A stretch of 64,000 nt of DNA from Dermatophilaceae bacterium Soc4.6 (GTDB lineage: Bacteria; Actinomycetota; Actinomycetes; Actinomycetales; Dermatophilaceae). The translations under genes and the position numbers were made by a program. Of the stretch, positions 1 to 9,448 are shown piece after piece. A model generated the notes under the pieces. The model saw only the letters and a list, made by a program, of their open reading frames with translations, made no database searches and was not told where the DNA came from. The stretch's first letter is position 1. Each line of letters opens with the position of its first letter. Location of the stretch: assembly GCA_039889245.1 (NCBI GenBank), contig JAZGVH010000002.1:4650001-4714000 (forward strand). Direction: 5' to 3'.

Positions 1-181
1 TCGAAGGCGATGTGTATAGCGGCATACATCCGGACGGCGTTCTCGTGTCGGATCGTTCACCGACGAATGACTCCGCCCGGCCGTGGGTGGACAAGAAGGG
101 GGCCGCGGATTGTCCACCGGGGCCGCAACGCGCGGCATTCGTCGGTGACGGCAGGAAGCGCAAACCGGTGAGGAGGTCAGG

Positions 182-1207
182 GTGTCGAATCGCAAGGCGT
201 GGGAGGTCGGGTACGTGCGAGACCGGGCCCGAGGTCGCCGACGGTACGTGCCCGCCGACGAGACGCGGACCAGGTTGCGCGATCTCACGCAGGCCGGTGT
301 CCCCCGGGCAGCGGTCGCGGCGGCGACGGGCCTCAGCGACACGGCCGTCGCCCACATCCTCGACGGCCGGCACCGGCAGGTCCAGCACCGCACCGCGGAG
401 CGCGTGGCCGCGGTGACGCTCACGCAGGTCTATGACCAAGCTGCCGGCCACGTCCCCACCGTGGGCGCGGTCCGCCGGGTCGAAGCCCTGATGGCCCTGG
501 GCTGGCGCAAGTGCGACCTCTTGGCCGAGGGAGTCCCACCGGCGCAGCTGGTGACCCGCCCACGGCACCGGATCAGCGCGAGCGCGTGGCGGCGGGTCCG
601 GGTGGTCTACGACCGGCTCAGCATGACCCCCGGCCCCTCACCGACCGCCCGGGCCCGCGCGGCCGCCCGCGGGTACGCCCCACCCCTGGCCTGGGACGAC
701 GACACCATCGACGACCCGCAGGCCCGGCCCGACCGCGGTGACCACACCACGCAACCGTGCGACCCCGGGGACGTGGACCAGGTCGCTGTCGACCGGGTCG
801 TGACCGCGGGGGCCTCGGCAGTGACATCCGCCGGCTGCGATACCCGGATCCGACTAACTCCAGACGAGGTCCTGGCCGTGACCTGGACGCTGACGGGGCG
901 GGGTGAGTCGGACCGAGAGGTCGCGACCGCCCTGGGGGTGTCGACGCGCACCGTGCTGCGGATGCGTCAACAGCACGGGATTCCCACCGCGCACCCCGCA
1001 GGCGTCCGCCGGTCAGATCCCCGTGACCTCATCAGGGAGTCGGCGAGTCTCGAGGCGACGGTGTCACGCATCGCCCCGGGTGGCGACGCCCCTGGCGTCG
1101 GGGCCAACCCCCGCGGGTCGGATCGACTGCACAGGTCGATGCGCCTGGCACGAGCGGCCGTCGCCCTCGACGCTCGAGCAACGGCCGCCCCCGGACGTGT
1201 CCGATGA
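182..1207 (+). CDS. helix-turn-helix protein of mobile-element type, function unknown
   Basis: A 341-residue basic protein with a GTG start preceded by an AGGAGGT-like ribosome site. Residues about 30-75 read as a helix-turn-helix (arginine-rich entry, then AAVAAATGLSDTAVAHILDG). A second HTH-like stretch lies around residues 225-265 (LTGRGESDREVATALGVSTRTVLRMRQQHGIPTAHP). The layout resembles HTH proteins of actinophages and integrative elements, which is an inference. It begins the accessory segment and is followed by about 300 bp without a gene. No enzymatic motif is visible. The strand and frame are supported by strong third-position GC and by long competing frames that lack ribosome sites. 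Confidence 0.6.
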   Translation: MSNRKAWEVGYVRDRARGRRRYVPADETRTRLRDLTQAGVPRAAVAAATGLSDTAVAHILDGRHRQVQHRTAERVAAVTLTQVYDQAAGHVPTVGAVRRVEALMALGWRKCDLLAEGVPPAQLVTRPRHRISASAWRRVRVVYDRLSMTPGPSPTARARAAARGYAPPLAWDDDTIDDPQARPDRGDHTTQPCDPGDVDQVAVDRVVTAGASAVTSAGCDTRIRLTPDEVLAVTWTLTGRGESDREVATALGVSTRTVLRMRQQHGIPTAHPAGVRRSDPRDLIRESASLEATVSRIAPGGDAPGVGANPRGSDRLHRSMRLARAAVALDARATAAPGRVR

Positions 1208-1504
1208 CGTGTCCGAGGAGGCGCTCCGTCACCAGCACCACCCCAGGCAGGTACTGGAGACCACCCCAGCATCGCAGCCTGAGGCGGGCGACCGTGGCGC
1301 CGCAGCCGAAGGTGCCCACCCGTCGGGAAGTAGCCGTCGCAGTCCGACGAGGCCGCAACGAGAGATGGATCAGGCCCGTCCCCACCCGGTGCGCCGGGTT
1401 GGCATTGTCCCCAGCCGCCCACTGCGGGGCTGTCGGCGGACGACGCGTTCCTGCTCGATGGAACGCGTCACCACAAACGGCCCGACACCCATAGGAGAGG
1501 CGAC
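1208..1504. other. intergenic stretch, no gene supported
   Basis: About 300 bp between two same-strand unknown genes. Short overlapping frames exist on both strands but none has a ribosome site or recognisable protein content. The only clear signal is the AGGAG ribosome site just before the next ATG. The left border abuts a tandem GTGTCCGA motif, annotated separately. Confidence 0.4.
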
Positions 1505-2335
1505 ATGACCAGCACCAACTCGTCGAACCACGACCACCCGACGGCGCGCATGGCCCGCCACCTCGCGCAGAGTCCCCCAACGACGCCCAGACCCCTAGGC
1601 GCGGCGTTGCTGCAGGTCGCTCGGGACCTCGCCGAGGCCGCGGACGAGGCGTGGACCCACGCGGCGTCCCCCTGCGTGACCACCGCCCGCCGGGGCCCGG
1701 GAACAGGGGGAGGCCGCGACGCCGAAGGGATGACAGGGGGACTGGTGGCGCTGGACCGCGCGCTAGCCCTCCAGCTGGCGGCCGCCCAGGCCATCAGCCT
1801 GGTCCCCCCGGGCGACCTCGACACGCTCGACGCGATCCCGCTCAGTCCACGGGGCGTCGAGACGGCGGCTGCGGACCCGCTGCGCGCACCACGTCTCGAG
1901 GTGCGAGGTGAGCGGCGCCCGGCTGCAGCGATCGACGGACGCGCCACCTTCTCATCAGATGACGCGAACCCCCGTGACAGCGCCGAGCGTGGCGTCCCCG
2001 TCGAGCTCGTGCGCAGCTGCGAGCAGCTCATGCGACAGGCTCCACGCGGCGACCTGCCGATCGGGATGTCGCCCCTGCTCATGGCGGTGTACGAGCTACT
2101 CCGCGACTATGCCGCCCTGCCGAAAGGCGTCGCTACGCGCCCCAACCAGGGTGTGCAGGCGGCGGGGGAGTGGTCATCCGGTCAGGCTCGGGTGACCAGT
2201 GCGGGTGGCGCTCCTGCGGCGGCCACCGCGAGGCCTCCGACGGCTGGTCTGGACGGCCCGGGCGATGCTGGAGACATCGACCCACGCCAGGCTGGCTCTC
2301 ACGTCCCGTCTGACCACCGCGCGGGGAACGCATAA
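1505..2335 (+). CDS. hypothetical protein
   Basis: A 276-residue protein beginning at an ATG with AGGAG 7 bases upstream. It is rich in alanine, proline and arginine, with a predicted helical middle (residues about 75-105, LDRALALQLAAAQAISLV). No known domain is recognisable. Its TAA stop overlaps the next ATG by one base (TAATG), so the two are probably translated together. Likely an accessory gene of an integrative element. Confidence 0.5.
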   Translation: MTSTNSSNHDHPTARMARHLAQSPPTTPRPLGAALLQVARDLAEAADEAWTHAASPCVTTARRGPGTGGGRDAEGMTGGLVALDRALALQLAAAQAISLVPPGDLDTLDAIPLSPRGVETAAADPLRAPRLEVRGERRPAAAIDGRATFSSDDANPRDSAERGVPVELVRSCEQLMRQAPRGDLPIGMSPLLMAVYELLRDYAALPKGVATRPNQGVQAAGEWSSGQARVTSAGGAPAAATARPPTAGLDGPGDAGDIDPRQAGSHVPSDHRAGNA

Positions 2336-4146
2336 TGGGCCGGCTCGCCTCCTCGGCTCAGCGCGCAACTTCGCATAGCCATGGCGGTAGCGCTGCCGAT
2401 CACGGAACACCCGACAGGGACCCACGACGCGAGCCTGCACTGGCGGATCATCGAAGTGTCGGCGAACTGCTCGTCGAGGCGGACCACACCGTCCGGGACC
2501 TCCTCATCGACGTCAAAGAGGACGACGCGGCTGCCCTGCTGCGCAGCTGGAACTCCGTCGTGTCCGCGGCCACCCACCTCTGGCAGGCCCTCCCGCCCAC
2601 CACCGGACCCTCCACCGTCACCGGCGACACCGTCCCCAGCACCGCCGACCTGACCATGGCCCGCCTGCACGCCATCAGCCACACCGTGTGCGGCACGTCG
2701 CCCAGCAGGGAAAGCCCAGACGACCTGGCTGCGGGTGGTAGGAAGGCTCGCTCCACGGGGTCCGCGCCGGACGGGGCCGGCCACCGAGGCCACACTGAGA
2801 TGGGGTGGCCCGGAGTCGGCCCGAGCGATCCCCGTCTGGTCCAGGTCGCGCACAGCTTCACCCGGGCGACTGACCTGCTCGCCGTCGGCCGCACCCCGCA
2901 ACCACCCCTGACGGACCGCGAGCGACGCGACGTCCGGGCCACCCAAGCCCACATCATGCACACCCTCTACCTCGGCTCCCACGCCGTCGGCGTCGCACTG
3001 GGGCACCACCAAACAGTGCTGGAACGGATCATCGCCAGCCGAGTCAAGCTCCCCCCGGGAGAGTCCCTCACCCGCACCCGAGCCGCCCGTGCACGGCTCA
3101 GCGCGATCGAGCACCATGCCGGCACCGTCGTCTCCGCCACCCACCCCCACGACCTGACTGGGGAACATCACCCCACACCGGCGCCGAACCGGCTGGCTGC
3201 AGCCCTCGCCGGCTTCGACATCCACGCCCACCGCACCCTGAGCGCCCGCACCAACACCGCGGACCTGATGCTCGTCGGCCACACCCAAGCCCTCATCCTC
3301 GCGGCCACCACGACCATGCTTCGAGCCGCCGCAGCCACCGGGCACCTCGCCGGACTGCCCCCGACAACTCCCGAAACAGCCCACCGCCAGACCCCGCTCC
3401 AGGACCCTGTGCTCCAGCCGACGCCTGGCGACCCACCCCCTCGGCTGCTGGCGGCCCTCGCCACCAGCCAGGCCGACTGGATGACCATGACGAGCCTGTG
3501 GCGGGACCTGACGGCCGTCAGCGCCTTCCAACCCCAGCTCGACCTTGCCCGCGCCTCTCAGGAATGCCGCGCGGCGATCCACGACATCCTGCGCGACGGC
3601 GCCGCCGTTGCCACCCCCGAGCTGATCGTCACACGGACCGACCTCAGCCGAGTCGGACCGCTGAGCCACCAAGTGCTGTCCGCCGGCCTCGACCTCGCCC
3701 ACGTCGTCGCCGATGTCGCGTCGAGAGCCGACCTGGTCGGCGCCGCCCGCGGAGTCCACGCCCTCGCCGTCTGCAGCCCACTCAGCGAGTCGTGGAAGGT
3801 CGGGGAGTCATCGACAGCCCCAGACCGGGACGCCAGATCGCCACGGACCTTGAAGCCCAGCCCCGAGAGCGCCTGGGTCACTCCCCGCGACCTGGTGACC
3901 AACCGCAACGTCGCCCTACCCGACCCTGTGTGGAAAATCGTGGTCGTGGCCGCCGCCGACGTGACCCGCAGCAGTCGCACGGCCCTGGACGGATCCCTCG
4001 CCCATCTCAACAGCGCCGGCGCACCTACCGGCGACCAGACGACAAGGCTGGTCGAGCGGCCTCCGCAGCGCAGGGGCACAGTTCTCCCGGACCGCGTCCC
4101 GCCCGGCCCATCCTCTTCCCGGACCCTGTCTGGGCGCGAGAGGTAG
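2335..4146 (+). CDS. hypothetical protein, large, accessory
   Basis: A 603-residue protein coupled to the preceding gene by a one-base overlap. The sequence is mostly alanine-rich helix with many histidines (for example HAISHTVCGT, HIMHTLYLGSHAVGVALGHH), no transmembrane segment and no motif I can name. Two long open frames on the opposite strand (2299-3759 and 2448-2963) look like GC-rich shadows: glycine/valine-rich with no ribosome site. I assign no function. The last 200 or so residues become low-complexity, so the C-terminus may be decayed by the insertion-sequence remnants that follow. Confidence 0.5.
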   Translation: MGRLASSAQRATSHSHGGSAADHGTPDRDPRREPALADHRSVGELLVEADHTVRDLLIDVKEDDAAALLRSWNSVVSAATHLWQALPPTTGPSTVTGDTVPSTADLTMARLHAISHTVCGTSPSRESPDDLAAGGRKARSTGSAPDGAGHRGHTEMGWPGVGPSDPRLVQVAHSFTRATDLLAVGRTPQPPLTDRERRDVRATQAHIMHTLYLGSHAVGVALGHHQTVLERIIASRVKLPPGESLTRTRAARARLSAIEHHAGTVVSATHPHDLTGEHHPTPAPNRLAAALAGFDIHAHRTLSARTNTADLMLVGHTQALILAATTTMLRAAAATGHLAGLPPTTPETAHRQTPLQDPVLQPTPGDPPPRLLAALATSQADWMTMTSLWRDLTAVSAFQPQLDLARASQECRAAIHDILRDGAAVATPELIVTRTDLSRVGPLSHQVLSAGLDLAHVVADVASRADLVGAARGVHALAVCSPLSESWKVGESSTAPDRDARSPRTLKPSPESAWVTPRDLVTNRNVALPDPVWKIVVVAAADVTRSSRTALDGSLAHLNSAGAPTGDQTTRLVERPPQRRGTVLPDRVPPGPSSSRTLSGRER

Positions 4147-4228
4147 AGCCCACGTCTCGAAGTCGCGTAATCTCCCTCGTGCAGCATCGTTGGGTCTGTC
4201 CGATTGACGGTGTAACTGGCGGTCATGG

Positions 4229-4640
4229 TTAGAGGCTCTCGGCCGCGGGCATGCGGTCGGCGAAGGTGACGGCGAAGGCGTTCAGGGCCGGGTTCCACCG
4301 CATGCCCCATCGTGCCTGCCCGGTGCCCTTGGGGTCGAGGGAGCGGGTGACCAGGTACAGCGTCTTCAGCGCCGCCTGCTCGGTCGGGAAGTGTCCCTTG
4401 GTCGTCACGGCCCCGCGTAGCGGGCGTTGAGCGACTTGATCGCGTTCGTCGAGCACAGCACCGTGCGGATCTCGACGTCGTAGTCGAGGAAGGGGTGAAC
4501 TTCTCCCACGCGGCCAGCCACAGCTTCGGGATAGCCGGGTACGGCTTGCCCCACTTCTCCTCGAGGTAGTCCAACCCCTCGAGCGCGGCGGGCGCGGCCG
4601 CCAAGCAGGGGGACGCCAGCTCGCCGATCGGCGGGTCGGG
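4229..4640 (-). pseudogene. IS256-family transposase remnant (C-terminal part)
   Basis: Read on the minus strand, two overlapping frames give the typical C-terminal end of IS256 (mutator) transposases: YPAIPKLWLAAWEKFTP, then GHFPTEQAALKTLYLVTR, then SLDPKGTGQARWGMRWNPAL and NAFAVTFADRMPAAESL. The segments lie in different frames, so at least one frameshift separates them (around 4400-4500). The N-terminal catalytic part is missing. Non-functional remnant marking the boundary between the left unknown genes and the defence region. Confidence 0.8.
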
Positions 4641-4704
4641 TCCTGCACTAGTGCCACGGCAACTGCATCCGGTGCTGCCTGAAACTCGTCACGTCATGGG
4701 GTGA

Positions 4705-4830
4705 CTGACAGTGTGGTGGCGGGGCTGGCGAGAGCTGTCCGAGGTCCCGCACCAAACCGTCGCGGGGTTCGGCGCCGCCCGCGAGGCGGGCGCCCTGTCC
4801 GACCGTCCCCCCTCGAGAGCGAGCTCTGAA
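4705..4830 (+). pseudogene. IS21-family istA N-terminal fragment
   Basis: Plus-strand translation gives ELSEVPHQTVAGFGAAREAG followed by ALSDRPPSRASSE and a stop. This matches the N-terminal HTH segment of the intact IstA at 45522-47129 (ELSGVSHHTVARYVAARESG, VLSDRPAARP). Only about 40 codons survive, and upstream in-frame stops are present. It is a small decayed IS21 scar. Confidence 0.65.
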
Positions 4831-4896
4831 TAGGGTCGGCAGTCTGGGTGTGGGGTGAACCCATGTCTACCGCCGCGGTGAAGACCGAGCTGCGAC

Positions 4897-4909
4897 TAGC
4901 CTGAGGCTA
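4897..4909. promoter_or_regulatory. palindromic operator candidate upstream of the XRE-GHKL gene
   Basis: TAGCCTGAGGCTA is a perfect 5-3-5 inverted repeat, 65 bases before the start of a gene whose product begins with an XRE helix-turn-helix. A related cluster (CCTAGCCTGC and AAGCCTAGG, 4947-4967) lies between it and the ribosome site. Position and symmetry suggest an autoregulatory operator; this is inference. Confidence 0.5.
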
Positions 4910-4973
4910 ACAGTGGTGTTTGGTGGGGCCAGATCGCGGGAGAAGCCTAGCCTGCAGTAAGCCTAGGAGTGAG

Positions 4974-7097
4974 ATGAAGGTCCACAACCGGCTCGATGCC
5001 GAGCTGAACAGCCAGGGCAAGACGCAGGCAGCTCTGGCTGCAGCGGTGGGCGTGTCCTCCGCCACCGTGTCGCAATGGCGGTCCGGGGCGAAGACCCCAA
5101 GCACCACCAACCTTGGAAAGATCGCCACGTTCTTGGGCGTTAGCCCGGCGTGGCTGCAGTACGGCGAGTTGGCGGCGGCTGGCCCCCTAGTCGACCAAAA
5201 GCAGCGCGACGCCTATCAGGCTGACTGCCGCTGGTACCACCGGCCTGCGCCGAAGGATGCGGGCCGAGAGCTCGGGAACGCCGCTGGCTTCGCATTCACG
5301 GGGGGCCTAGCGACCCTGGCCCGGGAAACTGGTCAGAACATCATGGACGAGGCCAAGCCCGGACAGTCGACCGTCGAGGCGCGGTATACCCTCGTCGAGC
5401 TCTCCGGCGCCCGCCTAGCGTCTTTCCTCGATGCAATCCGGTTCGGCGACCTGCGCCCGCACTTGGACGCCGCGTCGCAGAGCATGCAGAAGGTCGCGAC
5501 GGTTATCGCCAAAGGCCTGGAGGTCCTCGACGCCGACCGCCGGCTCGTCCTGCTCCGCGTCGAGGACTACGGCGCGAAGGGCCTCGTAGGGCCGGAGTAC
5601 GAGGACGGCAACTACATGGCCGTCGTGCGCAACATCCTCGACTCGTTCAAGGGCGAGAATGCCGGCGGTTCGTACGGCCTCGGGAAGTCCGTGATGTGGG
5701 CGTGCTCGCAGTTCGGGCTCGTCATGATCAACAGCAACCTCTCGGTAGCGCAGGACGGATTGCGTGAGGGCCGGTACGTCGGCCGGCTCGACCTGCCCTG
5801 GCACCGCCTCCCCGCCGAGAGCGGTGACGGCTCTAGCGCCTTCGCTGGCCCGGCGTGGTTCGGCGGGGAGGACCCCGCCCTCAAGCCGGTTGCACGCTCG
5901 TACTGGGGCAACGACGCGCTCGCGGAGGACACGCACCTGCGGCGTGACGGTGAGGACTCGGGAACATCCTTCCTCATTGTCGGGGCGTACGACCCCTCCT
6001 CCGATGAGCCGGGGACGATCGAGGACATGCACGACCAGCTCGTCGTGTCGCTCAACCGGAGCTTCTGGCCAGCCCTGGTCGAGCGGGCTGACGGGGACCC
6101 CGGACTGATGACCGCGCTGGTCCGGTCCGAGCGCAACGGCGCGACCGTCAAGCAGGACCTCGTCGACCCGGCCTCCCGCGCACCGGACAAGGCCCGCCTG
6201 ATGCAAGCGCACTTGAACGACGTCACCGTGGACACACTCGATCAGCCCGGCGACGTCGTACGCCGGCGAGTCGTCCTGAACGTCCCGCGCCGGGTCGGCG
6301 ACGGCCCCCACACCGCTCAGCAGCACGAGGCCATCTTGCTCGTGACCGAGGCCGCCGAGGACGAGGACGGCATCGAAAAGGCCAGCCACGACGTGAACCG
6401 TGTTGGCTGGATGCGCGGCAGCCACATGATAGTCAAGGACGAGCCCGTGGTCGGCCTGCCAATGGGCAGCCGATCGTTCCACGCCGTCGTCTTGGCTGGC
6501 CTCGCCGCCGGCGACGACCCGGCCGACCGTGCCGCCGACCGGTTCCTACGCGCCGCCGAGCCGCCCGAGCATGACCGGTGGACCGTCACCCCCGACCTCT
6601 CCCGGTCCTACGCCCGCGGCTCCAGAGCGGCCCTTACCGCGTTCAATGCGGAGGTCCGCAAGGCAATCAAGGAGATCGTCGGCCGGCCCGTGCGGGATCT
6701 CTCCGACGGCCCCGACGCCCTCAAGGAGCTGCTCCGGATTAGCCCGCCCGCCTTCGACACCACCAAGCGCCCGAAGGTGAAGTCCGCCAACGGCCGTCCT
6801 GACGCCGAGGGCCGCTGGTGCGTCGACGTCTCCGTCAGCCTGCCCGCCCGTGAGAAGCCGTGGCGGTTCAGCCCCGTCCTGCGGTTCGGCACCGAGTCCG
6901 GCGCGGCCATCCCGGTCGTCTGGGAGGAACTCGTCCCGGTCGACCGGTGCACTGTCGACGACGACGTCATCACGGGTGACGCCGGTGCCCGCACCGTCCG
7001 CTTCACCGGCACCACCAAGTCCGACACCCACCCTGTCGGCGCGTCACGGGCCACCGCGCTTGTCGACGTCCGCATCTACAAGGGGAGCGTGGCGTGA
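4974..7097 (+). CDS. XRE-family HTH / GHKL (Hsp90-like) ATPase fusion
   Basis: A 707-residue protein. The ATG at 4974 is chosen because AGGAG lies 5 bases upstream; an earlier in-frame start at 4920 lacks one. Residues about 1-60 are an XRE-type HTH (KTQAALAAAVGVSSATVSQW, then TTNLGKIATFLGVSPAWLQYG). Residues about 120-270 carry GHKL-type signatures: G1-like LLRVEDYGAKGL near 195 and G2-like GGSYGLGKSVMW near 230. The remainder is an all-soluble region of unknown role. GHKL ATPases of MutL/MORC type are known partners of restriction-modification loci. It is first in a three-gene operon with GTGA overlaps and is probably autoregulated through the palindrome upstream. Likely a defence ATPase carrying its own repressor domain; the exact system is not identified. 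Confidence 0.75.
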   Translation: MKVHNRLDAELNSQGKTQAALAAAVGVSSATVSQWRSGAKTPSTTNLGKIATFLGVSPAWLQYGELAAAGPLVDQKQRDAYQADCRWYHRPAPKDAGRELGNAAGFAFTGGLATLARETGQNIMDEAKPGQSTVEARYTLVELSGARLASFLDAIRFGDLRPHLDAASQSMQKVATVIAKGLEVLDADRRLVLLRVEDYGAKGLVGPEYEDGNYMAVVRNILDSFKGENAGGSYGLGKSVMWACSQFGLVMINSNLSVAQDGLREGRYVGRLDLPWHRLPAESGDGSSAFAGPAWFGGEDPALKPVARSYWGNDALAEDTHLRRDGEDSGTSFLIVGAYDPSSDEPGTIEDMHDQLVVSLNRSFWPALVERADGDPGLMTALVRSERNGATVKQDLVDPASRAPDKARLMQAHLNDVTVDTLDQPGDVVRRRVVLNVPRRVGDGPHTAQQHEAILLVTEAAEDEDGIEKASHDVNRVGWMRGSHMIVKDEPVVGLPMGSRSFHAVVLAGLAAGDDPADRAADRFLRAAEPPEHDRWTVTPDLSRSYARGSRAALTAFNAEVRKAIKEIVGRPVRDLSDGPDALKELLRISPPAFDTTKRPKVKSANGRPDAEGRWCVDVSVSLPAREKPWRFSPVLRFGTESGAAIPVVWEELVPVDRCTVDDDVITGDAGARTVRFTGTTKSDTHPVGASRATALVDVRIYKGSVA

Positions 7098-8092
7098 TCA
7101 CCATCTACCCGTACGACAGCCTTATCGGTGACGTCCGACTGACCGTGTCGAAGGTCGCCATCGATGGCAAGGGACTGCCGACCGCCTACATCAACCCCGA
7201 CGTGCCCGAGATCGCGTTCCGCGACCTTGACACCGACGGGTGGAAGGAGGCCACGATCGAAGTCGTCGTCACTGCCCCCGCCGGCGAGATCGCCGCCAGC
7301 ACCGCCTGGGAGGAGCCGCAGGCCCTGGTTCAGGTCTTGTGCCACTACAGCAACACAAGGCTGGCAGTCCCGCTCAAAGTCGACCCCGGCACTCCCGCCC
7401 GGTGGACCGGGACGGTAAAGCTCGACCGCGACGCCTGCTATGGACGGGCGACCCTGCGGGCCATCGTGCCAGCCACTGTCGACGGCGTTCCGCACCGCGT
7501 GATCGGCGGGAGCGAGTCGTGGGCACTGTCCTTTGACGACCTCCCCCCGTCGCCTGTTCACGGCAGCATCGCCGTCCAATGGGTCGACTTCGCCACGGAC
7601 GAGAGCCTCGGCCTTGCCGACTACAAGGAGGACCCGCACCACCTCCGGCTCGATCCCGATGCCCCCGCGCTTTACCTCAACAGCGGGTTCGAGGGACTGG
7701 AGCCGCTGCTCGGGGACCGGCGGCGCCGCGAGCCTGCCGAGCTCGCCATGCACGACAGCACCCGTGTCAACATCGCGGGCGACGCCTGGACGGCGATGTT
7801 CGTCACCGCCCTGGATGCCGTCGAGACCAACGACGACGGTATGCCGGAGTGGCCGGCCGAAGAGTGGCGCGTTGTCGTCCTCAAGACGCTGTTCCCGCGG
7901 ATCTACCCCGACCTGGGGCCTGAGGACGCGCTCATCGAGGCCACCGCCGCCCGCCGCACCGGCGAGGGGTCCGGAGAGCTGCTGGAGAGACTCCTGCCTG
8001 CCGCCGCGCGGCAGGTCGGCACGTCCGGGCTGCTGCGCCGCGGCATCGCCCTGCTCGAAAAGAGCGCCGAGATGAAGGGAGCGGGCCAGTGA
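7094..8092 (+). CDS. hypothetical protein, second gene of the GHKL operon
   Basis: A 332-residue protein whose GTG start overlaps the stop of the ATPase gene (GTGA), so translation is coupled. The N-terminal 170 residues are beta-rich, with alternating hydrophobics (IEVVVTAPAGEI, LAVPLKVDPG, VIGGSESWALSF). The C-terminal 150 are helical and charged. No catalytic motif or membrane segment is visible. Its place between the GHKL ATPase and the next gene suggests a structural or target-binding partner of the ATPase, which is inference only. Confidence 0.65.
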   Translation: MITIYPYDSLIGDVRLTVSKVAIDGKGLPTAYINPDVPEIAFRDLDTDGWKEATIEVVVTAPAGEIAASTAWEEPQALVQVLCHYSNTRLAVPLKVDPGTPARWTGTVKLDRDACYGRATLRAIVPATVDGVPHRVIGGSESWALSFDDLPPSPVHGSIAVQWVDFATDESLGLADYKEDPHHLRLDPDAPALYLNSGFEGLEPLLGDRRRREPAELAMHDSTRVNIAGDAWTAMFVTALDAVETNDDGMPEWPAEEWRVVVLKTLFPRIYPDLGPEDALIEATAARRTGEGSGELLERLLPAAARQVGTSGLLRRGIALLEKSAEMKGAGQ

Positions 8093-8964
8093 CCGGAACC
8101 GCGCTACCGCTGAACGACCGCACGACCGTCGGAGGTGTCGGCGCCGTCGTCCGCCTGACCCCGGCGTTCCGGCTCGGCGTCGCCGACGTGGACGTCTTGG
8201 GCCACCTCGTGCCGCTGCCCGGCATCAGGTCGCACAAACTTGACCCGGTCAGGGTGGTGCTCGACGAGGCGATGGAGCGCTACGGCCAGCCCGAGGCTGC
8301 GTCGTCGGACTCCTGGCTCGGGCCGCGGCTCCACGCGGCGCTGCGGCTGTCCCGTCGCGAGGCTGGCAACCGCGACCTGTGGCGGTTCCTTGGCCTGTGG
8401 GCTGCGGACTACGTGCGGTGGCGGTTCGGCCCGCCGGAAGGCGAGGACGACCCGGACCGCGCCGCCAAGGCCGAGCGCTTCATCGGCCCGGACAGCAAGC
8501 AGGCCCTGGCCCGGCTATGGTGGATGGCCGAGGTGTTCCGCGACGGCAAGGACTACAGCACCGCCGCGCTCGCCCTGACCAACCAGGACATCGTGAACAA
8601 CCTGTTTCGCATGACCATCGCGAACCACCGCCCGACCGCGCTGGCAGTACTGGCAGTCCTCAAGCCAGCCGACGGCAGCTCGGGGCTGCTGGGTGGGCGC
8701 GAGGCCAACGCCCTAGCCAAGGCGACCAACGCCGCCGCGTCGACGCTGCTGCTCGACGCCATCGGCCCGGACGAGCCGCTCGACACGACTGCCCGGCAGC
8801 AGTGGGAGAGCGTCGCCGGCGACCACGACCCCCGCGCCTGGCTCGATGCGATGCCCGAGGGCCCGGACGACGGGGAGGCCCCAGCCACCGCCGTCGAGGC
8901 GATGACGACGCTGCTCAAGACGCTGTTCGACGAGGCCCCGATCCGTGGCAAGTTCGTCGCCTGA
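8089..8964 (+). CDS. hypothetical protein, possibly DUF6339-like
   Basis: A 291-residue helical protein, GTG start overlapping the previous stop (GTGA). The segment around residues 85-125 (RLHAALRLSRREAGNRDLWR, then FLGLWAADYVRWRF) recalls DUF6339 proteins, in which a D/E-x-x-L/F-W-x-x-L...Y-x-R-W core occurs. I am not certain of the assignment. It closes the three-gene operon; a GC hairpin about 110 bp downstream may end the transcript. Function unknown, presumably part of the same defence unit. Confidence 0.6.
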   Translation: MTGTALPLNDRTTVGGVGAVVRLTPAFRLGVADVDVLGHLVPLPGIRSHKLDPVRVVLDEAMERYGQPEAASSDSWLGPRLHAALRLSRREAGNRDLWRFLGLWAADYVRWRFGPPEGEDDPDRAAKAERFIGPDSKQALARLWWMAEVFRDGKDYSTAALALTNQDIVNNLFRMTIANHRPTALAVLAVLKPADGSSGLLGGREANALAKATNAAASTLLLDAIGPDEPLDTTARQQWESVAGDHDPRAWLDAMPEGPDDGEAPATAVEAMTTLLKTLFDEAPIRGKFVA

Positions 8965-9073
8965 GCCCGCCCCGCAGGCCTGGGCCTCCCCGGGCGCGGC
9001 CGGCGTGAGGATGCGCAAGCAGGAAGTCCGCAACGGCCCCAGCTCGCGCTTCGACTGGAGTTTCACGGCAGGA

Positions 9074-9100
9074 GCCCGCGGCACTTCATGCACCGCGGGC
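9074..9100 (+). terminator. hairpin downstream of the GHKL operon
   Basis: GCCCGCGG pairs perfectly with CCGCGGGC across an 11-base loop, about 110 bp after the last stop of the operon. No clear T-run follows, as is common in high-GC hosts. Confidence 0.45.
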
Positions 9101-9448
9101 CCCTACTTGGGCTGCGCGGGAGGCCGACGTTGTCTTCCCGCGCGCTAAGGTCGCCTCTCTCGATGACGGGTGCTGGTGGCACGGCTTGCCTGGACGGCCA
9201 CGGGGGCAAGCCAGGACCAACGGCGCGTTCTAGGCCGACCAAGTTGACGCCAGCGTCCGGTGGACCCTCACCCGTGGTGTGGATGGTGGTGTCGTGTCGA
9301 CCGGGGGCAGTAGCCGATACGGCCATCTAGGTGCTAAGCGTTCCACCATCCGGTTTCAAGGTTGAGAACCTTGCTTACAGGTATGCCTCTACCTGGTGGA
9401 TAGCGATGCGGCCATCGAATGCCCTTGACCGAGGGTCTGGCAAGGGAC
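9101..9448. other. intergenic stretch between convergent genes
   Basis: About 350 bp with only short unsupported frames. It separates the GHKL operon from the convergent DUF3883 gene. I see no RNA gene or repeat. Confidence 0.4.

Noticed and set aside
2299-3759. 486-codon minus-strand open frame
   Set aside because: Gly/Val-rich shadow of the 2335-4146 gene with no ribosome site; the plus-strand gene is coupled to its neighbour by a one-base overlap.
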